Positions 52,061 to 58,541 of a DNA stretch of 64,000 nt are shown here, piece after piece. The notes beneath the pieces are model-generated. The model worked only from the letters and a program-made list of their open reading frames with translations. It had not been told where the DNA came from and did no database searches. Source of the stretch: Halosimplex rubrum (lineage in GTDB: Archaea; Halobacteriota; Halobacteria; Halobacteriales; Haloarculaceae); NCBI RefSeq assembly GCF_013415885.1, contig NZ_CP058910.1, positions 1,054,001 through 1,118,000 on the forward strand, written 5' to 3'. The translations under genes were made by a program, and so were the position numbers. Each line of letters opens with the position of its first letter. The stretch's first letter is position 1.

Positions 52061-52930
52061 ATGAGCGGGGACGAAGCCAAACTCGTGGACACCTCGGGCG
52101 ACTACGCGTTCGTCGTCAGGGACGGCGAGCCGGTCGCGGAGCCGCGCTGGCGCTCCTCGCGGGTCGTCCTCACTAGCGAGCGACTGGTGTTCGCCGACGC
52201 CGACGGCAACCAGTCGTTCCCCCACGGCGCCGTCGAACTCGTCGACGACCCCGAGAGCGTGGTCCCCGAGGGGTTCCCCGCCGACGGCGCGACCGCGCTC
52301 CGCGCGGGCGACCACGCGCTCCTCGTCGACGCGCCCGACATCGAGGCCTTCGACCGGGAGTACTGCCGCGCGGCGCTGGACACCGAGGTCATCCTCGTCA
52401 AACACCCCGCGGTTGTCGGCGGCGTCGTCCAGGACACCGAGTGGTCGAAGGCCCGCTTTCGCTTCGCCGACGACACCGTCAAGCTCGCGCTGCCGGGCGG
52501 CCGGAGCACCGCCTTCCCCGTCTCGGACGTGGGCACCGTCGAGACGACCAGCCAGGGCGTCATGGGCACCCGGCGCCAGGTCGTCCAGCTCGAACACACC
52601 GACGAGGAGGGTCGCAGCGTCGAGACGCACTTCTCGGGCACCGAGGCCCACTGCCACGCGCTCGCCCATCTGTTCGAGGCCGTCGTCTCCGACCGCGGGA
52701 GCGAAGAGCACGAACTCACCGAGACGGAGAATCAGGTGTTGATGGCGCTCTATTCGGGCGTCTCGCCGTTCGAGATGAGCGACTTCGTCGGCATCAGCGT
52801 CGAGGAGGTCGAAGAGATCTATCAGAAGCTGCTGGAGATGGACGCCGTCGACGAGGTGCGCGTCCGAACGGAGGTGTCGCTCAACGCCCACGGCCGGAAC
52901 CTGGCGAGCGAAGCGATGAGCGAGCAGTAA
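52061..52930 (+). CDS. cheF: Taxis adaptor protein CheF (copy 1)
   Basis: 289 residues from ATG 52061. Two DUF439-type domains are visible: an N-terminal pair of PH-like halves (RSSRVVLTSERLVFAD; EVILVKHPAVVGGVVQDTEW) and a C-terminal helical part with ENQVLMALYSGVSPFEMSDFVG. The ending NAHGRNLASEAMSEQ is the segment copied at 53678. CheF binds CheY, CheD and CheC2 and links chemotaxis to the archaellum motor. The TATA element TTTATAT at 52022 is 33 nt before the ATG, so the leader is short. No other che or arl genes are in the window. Confidence 0.85.
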   Translation: MSGDEAKLVDTSGDYAFVVRDGEPVAEPRWRSSRVVLTSERLVFADADGNQSFPHGAVELVDDPESVVPEGFPADGATALRAGDHALLVDAPDIEAFDREYCRAALDTEVILVKHPAVVGGVVQDTEWSKARFRFADDTVKLALPGGRSTAFPVSDVGTVETTSQGVMGTRRQVVQLEHTDEEGRSVETHFSGTEAHCHALAHLFEAVVSDRGSEEHELTETENQVLMALYSGVSPFEMSDFVGISVEEVEEIYQKLLEMDAVDEVRVRTEVSLNAHGRNLASEAMSEQ

Positions 52931-52933
52931 CTG

Positions 52934-53135
52934 CTATACTTCCGAGAGATAGTCGTCGACGACTTCGACGAACTCGACGTATCGTTCGAGACTGTTCTGG
53001 AGCGCGTCGAACACGATGTCGTCGTTGACGATCGGGCCGTACGTGTGCGAGAGTTACGTCTCGGAACTCGATATCCTCGACGGCGTCGGCGATCCGGGTC
53101 GCGCGCTCGGCCGGCATCTCGTCGGTATCGTCCAT
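52934..53135 (-). pseudogene. Broken HepT toxin gene (frameshifted, N-terminally truncated)
   Basis: Frame 1 from ATG 53135 reads TDEMPAERATRIADAVEDIEFRDVTLAH. Frame 2 then reads YGPIVNDDIVFDALQNSLER and YVEFVEVVDDYLSEV to the TAG at 52934. The total of 202 nt is not a multiple of three, and the break lies inside the RX4HXY RNase-site region. The usual HepT is about 110-145 residues; here the N-terminal half is also missing. It directly follows an intact mntA antitoxin gene (5-nt gap), so it is a disarmed type VII cassette. Confidence 0.7.
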
Positions 53136-53140
53136 GCTGT

Positions 53141-53596
53141 TCAGACGGTCCTCGAATCCGCCCCGGCGTCGCGGCGGAGTCGCTCGACGGCCGCGGTCAC
53201 GCGGTCTTTCGCCGCTTCCGTCGAAAGGGACCCCTCAGTGAGTTCCGACTCCAGCTCGGCCCGCTCGGCTTCCGACCCGAGGACCGTCACACCGTGGTCG
53301 AAGGCGCTCTCTGCGAAGGTTTCCGGCATCGTCCGGACATCGACGATGTCGACGTCGAACGGGACTGCATCGGCGATCGCCGAGCGGAGGCGGAGGTATG
53401 CGTCGCTGTATCCCTCGTCTTCGGGATCGAGGTCCTCGAACGAGACCGCGAGGTCGAGATCGCTGTTCGGGCGTGTCCCGCCGCGTGCGACAGACCCGAA
53501 GACCATCGCGAACGAGACGCGGTTTCGCGAGAACTCCTCCCGGATCCGGGATAGCTCCGCCTCGTCGAGCGCGAGATCGGTTTCGGCACCGTCCAT
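53141..53596 (-). CDS. MntA-like antitoxin nucleotidyltransferase (partner broken)
   Basis: 151 residues from ATG 53596. GSVARGGTRPNSDLDLAV (34-51) is the minimal nucleotidyltransferase motif GSxARG...SDxDL, with catalytic Asp46 and Asp48, and VDIVDVRTMPE carries the third acidic residue. MntA antitoxins add AMP units to a Tyr of HepT. Its toxin partner just downstream is a pseudogene. CTAATAC about 27 nt upstream gives a leaderless promoter. It is a little longer than usual (extra C-terminal helix to residue 151). Confidence 0.82.
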   Translation of the reverse strand: MDGAETDLALDEAELSRIREEFSRNRVSFAMVFGSVARGGTRPNSDLDLAVSFEDLDPEDEGYSDAYLRLRSAIADAVPFDVDIVDVRTMPETFAESAFDHGVTVLGSEAERAELESELTEGSLSTEAAKDRVTAAVERLRRDAGADSRTV

Positions 53597-53677
53597 CGTC
53601 CTTAGTTCGTTCCTGTCGGTGTATTAGTGTTGGGTGCAGCAGTCGGACGGATTCGTCCGAGTTCCGTCCCAGCTATC

Positions 53678-53761
53678 GTCGACGGGGTCCGCGCCCGCAC
53701 CGAGGTGTCGCTCGACGCCCACGGGCGGAATCTGGCGAGCGAAGCGATGAGCGAGCAGTGA
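53678..53761 (+). repeat. Extra copy of the cheF1 3' end
   Basis: 84 nt aligned without gaps to the last 84 nt of cheF1 (52847-52930): 75 of 84 identical by my count. The copy keeps frame and ends in TGA where cheF1 has TAA; it encodes VDGVRARTEVSLDAHGRNLA then SEAMSEQ. Five of the nine differences are silent third-position changes and one is in the stop codon, so it comes from another functional cheF allele rather than from decay of a local copy. It lies between two MntA/HepT cassettes. Confidence 0.85.
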
Positions 53762-53823
53762 CGGTTCGTCGCGAAATTAAACTGGGCAGTACAATTATTT
53801 ACCGCGTGGCCGGATGATCGACT

Positions 53824-54258
53824 ATGGCGAAGTCGGGTAATCCGGAACTGCCGGGTGTCGACCTTGACGGGATGCGCGAGTACCTCGCGCAGACGGACGT
53901 GATATTTGCCGTCCTGTTCGGTTCTCACGCGCGTGGCACGCCGACCGACTCCTCGGATATCGACATCGCACTCCGCTTCCCCGACGACATGGACGACTAC
54001 GAACGATTCAAACGACGAAACCGGATCGATGCCACGCTTCAGCAGTACGCTTCGGGGTTCGTCGATGTGAGTAATATCGATGATCTGCCGAACCACGTGG
54101 CACACGCCGCGCTGCGCGACGGAATACCCATCGTCGGTGACGAACAGGCGATAGAGAACTACGAGGAACGAATCGCAGCCGAATACGAACGCGATCGGTC
54201 GGAGCGAGAACAGGAACGACGGGCATTCATCGACCGATTAGCACGAGGCGATGTCTGA
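53824..54258 (+). CDS. MntA antitoxin nucleotidyltransferase
   Basis: 144 residues. GSHARGTPTDSSDIDIAL (33-50) is the nucleotidyltransferase motif, with Asp45 and Asp47 as metal ligands, followed by VDVSNIDDLP. The tail is charged and helical. TATTTACC about 27 nt before the ATG gives a leaderless promoter. It directly abuts hepT (the stop is followed at once by ATG). Type VII antitoxins inactivate HepT by AMPylation. GC content is below that of the flanking core genes, consistent with recent acquisition. Confidence 0.85.
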   Translation: MAKSGNPELPGVDLDGMREYLAQTDVIFAVLFGSHARGTPTDSSDIDIALRFPDDMDDYERFKRRNRIDATLQQYASGFVDVSNIDDLPNHVAHAALRDGIPIVGDEQAIENYEERIAAEYERDRSEREQERRAFIDRLARGDV

Positions 54259-54687
54259 ATGGCCGACGAATCAGTCGTCACCGACAAACTCCAGCACGTC
54301 AACGAGTACACGTCTGATCTGAAGGAAATGCGGGGGATGTCGAAAGACGAGTACATGTCCGATGTTGTCGTTCAACGCGCTGTCGAGCGAACTTTCATGA
54401 ACTTGATCCAGTCCTGCATCGATCTCGCACAACACATCCGGGCATCGGAGAACCTCGAACCGAGCGGGACGGCCAAACAGGAGATCGAGGCGCTCGGGAA
54501 CGGCGATATCATATCACGCGGGACGCAAGAAAAGGTGGAAGAAGCTGTCGGGTTCCGGAACGTCCTTGCTCACCGCTATGGAGACGTTGACCACGATGTC
54601 GTCTACCGAACGCTCCACGACGATCTGCTGTGGTTCGAACGGTTCCAGCAGGAGGTCGCGCAGTGGTTCCAACAGTATCACAACTAA
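54259..54687 (+). CDS. HepT toxin ribonuclease (HEPN)
   Basis: 142 residues. The HEPN RNase motif RX4-6HXY is intact as R100-N-V-L-A-H105-R-Y107. The preceding helices (VVQRAVERTFMNLIQSCIDLAQHI, here quoted as RAVERTFMNLIQSC) are the usual HEPN bundle. It is immediately downstream of mntA, forming a complete type VII pair. It would cleave mRNA or tRNA when not AMPylated. Compare the broken HepT at 52934: this copy is fully open. Confidence 0.88.
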   Translation: MADESVVTDKLQHVNEYTSDLKEMRGMSKDEYMSDVVVQRAVERTFMNLIQSCIDLAQHIRASENLEPSGTAKQEIEALGNGDIISRGTQEKVEEAVGFRNVLAHRYGDVDHDVVYRTLHDDLLWFERFQQEVAQWFQQYHN

Positions 54688-54937
54688 CTCTCCCGTCGTC
54701 TATTTGGACGGTTCCAAAGCCGACACACTTCCGTGAACGTCCGCGGTCGCAGGTTCGTCAGTCCGCCCCGGCTGCCGGTTCCGACTGAGAGTGGCTCTGC
54801 TTTCACTCCGCGGCGTCGGAAGTCGCTGGCGGGTTCGAACGCTTTGCGCGACGACCGATTTCGCGAGGCGATAATCGGCCCGCAATGCCTATTGTCGACG
54901 GCCGAAAAGCCCCGACAATCGCGGTCGATCTCTCAGC

Positions 54938-55798
54938 ATGAGTAACTCGGAGAAGAAGGTGACGGACATGCAGGGGCGGTACATGCAGGCCGTCGCCGAC
55001 GGGCGCCAGCGCGACGACGCCGGCTGGCAGTCCTGTCGGATCGTCCTGACCACCGAGCGGCTGGTACTCGTCGCCGAGGAGAAGCTGACCGTCCCGCTCG
55101 CCGACATCGACGAGATCGGCGAGCGCTACGACGTGAACCAGCGCGCCGCCGGCGTGGCGAGCTACCTCGGCCTCCACGTCGGCGACGACGTGGTCCTCGT
55201 CTCCGGCGCCGACCACGACGAGTTCGAGACCGACTTCTACCACGCCTGTCTCAACGGGGAGGTACTGTTCGTCGACCACCCGGCCGTCGAGGGCGGCGTC
55301 GTCCAGGGCACCGACTGGACGAAGGCCCGTATCCGCATCACCGACGACGACATCCGACTGGCGCTGGCCGACGGCGAGCGCGTCGTCATCGAGCGCGACG
55401 ACATCGGCGAGGTCGAGGAGGACGAACGCCAGGCCGCCGGCGAACGGCGCCGCGTCATCGAGGTCGAACACAGCCAGGACGAGATCAGCGTCGAGACCCA
55501 CGTCACCGGCGGCGAGTACGATCTATCCGTCCTCTGGCAGGTGCTCGAAGAGGGCGTCGAGCGCAACCGCGCCGACCTGGATCTGGGCCCCGTCGAGGAG
55601 CAGGTCGTCATGGCCTTACACTCGGGCGTCTCCCCGTTCGAGATCCCCGAGTTCGTCGACAGCGAGGTCGAGGACATCGAGGCGATCTACGACCGGCTCA
55701 TCGACCTCGACGTGATCGAGGTGGTCCGCGAGCGCACCGAAGTGGAGATGACCGCTCGCGGGCGCTCGGTGGCCGGCGACACGATGGGCGAAAACTGA
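54938..55798 (+). CDS. cheF: Taxis adaptor protein CheF (copy 2)
   Basis: 286 residues, paralogous to the protein at 52061 along its whole length: CRIVLTTERLVLVAEEKL, EVLFVDHPAVEGGVVQGTDW, EEQVVMALHSGVSPFEIPEFV. The ending RTEVEMTARGRSVAGDTMGEN is copied at 56986 and 57767 (in part). Haloarchaea such as Halobacterium have two CheF proteins of which one is essential for taxis, so both may be functional. Start ATG 54938 follows about 250 nt without other features. Confidence 0.85.
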   Translation: MSNSEKKVTDMQGRYMQAVADGRQRDDAGWQSCRIVLTTERLVLVAEEKLTVPLADIDEIGERYDVNQRAAGVASYLGLHVGDDVVLVSGADHDEFETDFYHACLNGEVLFVDHPAVEGGVVQGTDWTKARIRITDDDIRLALADGERVVIERDDIGEVEEDERQAAGERRRVIEVEHSQDEISVETHVTGGEYDLSVLWQVLEEGVERNRADLDLGPVEEQVVMALHSGVSPFEIPEFVDSEVEDIEAIYDRLIDLDVIEVVRERTEVEMTARGRSVAGDTMGEN

Positions 55799-55804
55799 CG
55801 GCAC

Positions 55805-56281
55805 TCAGGGCGGATTCTCGGCGTCGTTGACTCCCTCCAGACTCTCGCATTCGTACGCGTTTCGCCACAGTTGAACGACTGCACGAGTGACCAGCGACAG
55901 TTCGGAGACGCCGATACACGAGGGTTCGACCGGTCGACTCGCGGCGTCCGGGGGCGGATGGAAGTGCCGTGTCGGCGCGTCGGGTTTGGGGTGGCAGTCG
56001 AAGCGGAAATTCCGATCGAGAGCGTCCGTGTAGTGGAACGCGTAGTTGCTTGACTGGCTCCAGCGCACGTCGAACCTAGCAGTCGACGCCTCCCCGATGC
56101 CGTCGGCGAGCTCGATCGAGAGTGTCCGCGGATTGAGCGGGTCGTCCAGCGACGCGGTCTCGGCCAGCGGTTCACGATCGACGAACAGACCGCGGATCTC
56201 GCGCAGCGCACTGGCGTCGATCGGTCCGAATGCTTCGGAGCGGTCATCGGTATCGTCCCTCGTCGAACCGTCGTCAGTCAT
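55805..56281 (-). CDS. TumE-like toxin (DUF6516)
   Basis: 158 residues from ATG 56281, which overlaps the upstream gene's stop. The middle reads YAFHYTDALDRNFRFDCHPKPDAPTRHFHPP, cut here to YAFHYTDAL and FRFDCHPKPDAPTRHFH. This is the Y-x-Y-H-Y ... FR-x-D-x-x-P-H-H ... H pattern of the TumE family. The N-terminus is acidic and disordered. TumE toxins pair with a winged-helix antitoxin, here the gene at 56278. Assignment is by motif resemblance. Confidence 0.62.
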   Translation of the reverse strand: MTDDGSTRDDTDDRSEAFGPIDASALREIRGLFVDREPLAETASLDDPLNPRTLSIELADGIGEASTARFDVRWSQSSNYAFHYTDALDRNFRFDCHPKPDAPTRHFHPPPDAASRPVEPSCIGVSELSLVTRAVVQLWRNAYECESLEGVNDAENPP

Positions 56282-56886
56282 ACGGGTAGCGACGAATCAC
56301 GCTGGCCGCCGTCCTCGTCGTCCCTCCCCGTGAGGTGGCCGTCGCGTCGCGCATCGGCGATCGCGAGCGCCGCCTGTGCGAGCGCGAGGTTGCGACGGGT
56401 CGTCTGCCACTCGGTGAGTACGGAGCCGCGTTCGCTGTCGGCGTCGGCCACGGCGAGTTCGCGGGCGAACTCCTCGGGCGAGTCGACGCCGTACGCCTCG
56501 CGCCACTCCCGGATCGTCGCCTTCATGTCGGCGATCCCGGCGCTGATCTCCTCCGTCGAACGGTCCTCCAGGAGTGACTGGGCGTGTTCCGTCACGATGG
56601 CCGTCTCCGACCGCCGATACAGCGTCGTCCCCCCGTCTTCGGTCGTCGCGACCTCGCCGGCGTCGGCGAGCGTTCGCAAGTGCTTGCGTGCGGTCGTCGG
56701 CGACGTGCGAGCACGCTCGGCGATTTCGTCCGCGGATTCGTCGTCGTATGTCCGTCGAACGACCCCGTAGACCCGTTCGAACGGCGTCGTCTCGTCGACC
56801 CACTCTTCCTCGACGGCCTCGTTCACGTCCCGGAAGTCGCTGGCTCCGTCTCCCCGCGGTCGATCCAGTGGGTCGTCTTCGGTCAT
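56278..56886 (-). CDS. Winged-helix antitoxin-like protein (DUF7342-like)
   Basis: 202 residues from ATG 56886. An N-terminal segment EEEWVDETTPFERVYGVVRRTY is followed by an HTH (SADEIAERARTSPTTARKHLRTLADAGEV; recognition part SPTTARKHLRTL) and a helical region (REWREAYGVDSPEEFARELA). In haloarchaea this family sits beside TumE-like genes. CTTATATTT (about 56909-56917) is 27 nt upstream, so the promoter is leaderless. The protein probably binds its own promoter as an antitoxin/repressor. Confidence 0.65.
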   Translation of the reverse strand: MTEDDPLDRPRGDGASDFRDVNEAVEEEWVDETTPFERVYGVVRRTYDDESADEIAERARTSPTTARKHLRTLADAGEVATTEDGGTTLYRRSETAIVTEHAQSLLEDRSTEEISAGIADMKATIREWREAYGVDSPEEFARELAVADADSERGSVLTEWQTTRRNLALAQAALAIADARRDGHLTGRDDEDGGQRDSSLPV

Positions 56887-56985
56887 CTACCGTCCCGTTG
56901 TTCGCACAAATATAAGAATGCACGGACCAGTATACTGATCCCGATCGCGCCTTCGCCGGCAGACCCGTACCATAGGGTCGGTTTC

Positions 56986-57075
56986 GACGTGACCGAAATG
57001 GTCCGCGAGCGCACCGAGATGGAGATGACCGCCCGCGGGCGCTCGGTAACCGGCGAGACGATCGGCGAGCAGTAG
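56986..57075 (+). repeat. Extra copy of the cheF2 3' end (first)
   Basis: 90 nt aligned without gaps to 55709-55798: 75 of 90 identical by my count. It encodes DVTEMVRERTEMEMTARGRS then VTGETIGEQ and keeps an in-frame stop (TAG). Substitutions are spread mostly over third positions and the last codons. It comes after the TumE-like cassette and before the RelE/RHH cassette. There is no start codon or upstream cheF sequence attached. Confidence 0.85.
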
Positions 57076-57116
57076 AAGATAGCAACAGCGTACGCGGTAT
57101 TGGATTCTGAACCGCT

Positions 57117-57404
57117 TCAATCATCGTCGGCAGTGTATGCACCGCTCCGATGTTCGATCCGGTGTACTTCCAGTATCTCCCCATCGCGATCGAGAACACA
57201 ACCCAGCCGATACTGGCCGATTCGCAGTTTCGAAAAGGGACCACCGGTCAGTGGTTCCAGATGGTCGGCGGGACTTCGCCATTTCGATTCCACGATTTCG
57301 TCCAGTTTCGAGGAGATCCGATCCTGCGCGTGAGTATCGAGTTGCTGGAACTGGTCCGCGGCCGCTGCTGTGAACTTCCACGTCTAGTCGTCTTCAGTCG
57401 CCAT
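57117..57404 (-). pseudogene. RelE/ParE-type toxin gene with amber codon 7
   Basis: From ATG 57404, which overlaps the end of the RHH antitoxin gene by 11 nt, codon 7 is TAG (57384-57386). Beyond it the same frame is open to TGA at 57117-57119 and reads WKFTAAAADQFQQLDTHAQD, RISSKLDEIVESKWRSPADH, LEPLTGGPFSKLRIGQYRLG, and ends RSGAYTADDD. This aligns with the intact RelE at 58126 from start to end. No usable start follows the amber until deep in the domain. So the toxin is disarmed by one base change, with its antitoxin intact. Confidence 0.8.
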
Positions 57405-57681
57405 CTTCGTCCATCATTGCGAGGACTTCCTCGCGGGAGACGAATTCGGTATCGTTCCGAAGTTCGTGTTCGCCCGCCGCGATCTGTTTCCAGCTCTCCC
57501 GCGTGAAGTCCGGGTGCTTCACGGCGTCGCGAGCGGCGTGTCTGAGGAACTCGCTACGGGAGTTGAACCCCTGTTCTTTCCACGTCGCGTCGATGTCCTC
57601 GAGGAACGTCTCGCTCAATCGGAGATTGACCTGCACCATCTCCGGGTCACTGGCCCCGTCGTTCGTGTCTGCGTCAGACAT
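57394..57681 (-). CDS. RHH (CopG-like) antitoxin of the amber RelE cassette
   Basis: 95 residues from ATG 57681. MVQVNLRLSETFLEDID and KEQGFNSRSEFLRHAARDAV form a ribbon-helix-helix DNA-binding domain. The C-terminal 30 residues (WKQIAAGEHELRNDTEFVSREEV, part: HELRNDTEFVSREEV) are the toxin-binding tail. It is homologous to the antitoxin at 57870. CATATAC about 27 nt upstream serves as the TATA element. It probably represses its own promoter. Confidence 0.82.
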   Translation of the reverse strand: MSDADTNDGASDPEMVQVNLRLSETFLEDIDATWKEQGFNSRSEFLRHAARDAVKHPDFTRESWKQIAAGEHELRNDTEFVSREEVLAMMDEDGD

Positions 57682-57766
57682 GCTATACAGATGCTTTACT
57701 CTCGTATATGCCTAAGGCTTTCCCCGACGGTAGTTCGTCGCTGCCAGCAGGGATTGGGCGCTCGAA

Positions 57767-57814
57767 ACCGCCCGCGGGCGCTCTGTCGCCGGCGACACGA
57801 TGGGAGAGCGGTAG
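57767..57814 (+). repeat. Extra copy of the cheF2 3' end (second, short)
   Basis: 48 nt aligned without gaps to 55751-55798: 38 of 48 identical by my count. It encodes TARGRSVAGDTMGER with an in-frame TAG. Except for the last sense codon and the stop, all differences are silent. It separates the two oppositely oriented RHH/RelE cassettes. Homology further upstream is not evident. Confidence 0.75.
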
Positions 57815-57869
57815 AGGGCTACGAGGTCGACAGTAGTGTTTTGTGTGTGCGTGACCGACGTACGTGCGT

Positions 57870-58142
57870 ATGTCAAAAGCCGATTCGGACGAGAACGATC
57901 CCGAGATCGACCGGATCAATCTCCGGATCTCCCGGTCGTTTCTCGACGTGGTCGACGAGACGTGGCGCGAGCGCGGGTTCAACAGCCGGAGCGAGTTCAT
58001 CCGATACGCACTACGCGATTCGGTGAACCATCTCGAGGGCGCGGGCGTCTGGAAAGACTTGGCGATTAGCGAAGCGCAATTTGACGAGGGGGAGGGAATT
58101 TCGAGCGACGAGATGCGGGAGAAGTATGGGACAGACGAGTGA
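57870..58142 (+). CDS. RHH (CopG-like) antitoxin
   Basis: 90 residues from ATG 57870 (a GTG two codons earlier is possible). RINLRISRSFLDVVD and RERGFNSRSEFIRYALRDSV are the ribbon-helix-helix; the tail EAQFDEGEGISSDEMREKYG should bind the toxin. A short dyad TACG-TG-CGTA overlaps the start region and may be part of the operator. It overlaps relE by 17 nt. It is homologous to the antitoxin at 57394 but in the opposite orientation. Confidence 0.85.
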   Translation: MSKADSDENDPEIDRINLRISRSFLDVVDETWRERGFNSRSEFIRYALRDSVNHLEGAGVWKDLAISEAQFDEGEGISSDEMREKYGTDE

Positions 58143-58419
58143 CGACGAGTGGGACTGGACGTTCTCTCCACGGGGAGAATCTCAGTTCGCACAGATAGAT
58201 CCGTCCACCCAAGAGCGGATAATGGACAAGCTCGACGAGGTTGTCTCGTCGGAGTGGCGAGAGCCAGAGGATTTTCTCGAACCGCTGACGGGTTCGCCCT
58301 ACCGGAAACTTCGGGTTGGCGGATATCGAGTGGGCTGTCGCCTGCTTCACGAGACGAAGACGCTCCGCGTCGAGAGCGTCCGGAAACGCGAGGGCGCGTA
58401 CAAAGGCGATGACGACTGA
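58126..58419 (+). CDS. RelE/ParE-type toxin
   Basis: 97 residues from ATG 58126. WTFSPRGESQFAQIDPSTQE, RIMDKLDEVVSSEWREPEDF, LEPLTGSPYRKLRVGGYRVG and ESVRKREGAYKGDDD show the compact RelE fold, with the basic Lys/Arg residues (K-L-R, Y-R, R-K-R) needed for ribosome-dependent mRNA cleavage or gyrase inhibition. It overlaps the antitoxin gene, as is common. Unlike the copy at 57117 it is fully open. Which target it has cannot be told. Confidence 0.83.
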   Translation: MGQTSDDEWDWTFSPRGESQFAQIDPSTQERIMDKLDEVVSSEWREPEDFLEPLTGSPYRKLRVGGYRVGCRLLHETKTLRVESVRKREGAYKGDDD

Positions 58420-58541
58420 ACATCGGTCACGGGAATCCGGACGTAGCAACCGGTCGATTCTGAACGAAACGGCCGAACGGGACCACGCGCGTCAGATCCG
58501 CCGCCCAGAAAGTTGAAAGTGGGCGACCACGACGATTACGT

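Noticed and set aside
57384-57386. In-frame TAG in relE read as pyrrolysine.
   Set aside because: Pyrrolysine insertion is not expected in haloarchaea and the codon lies in a poorly conserved N-terminus; a nonsense mutation is simpler.
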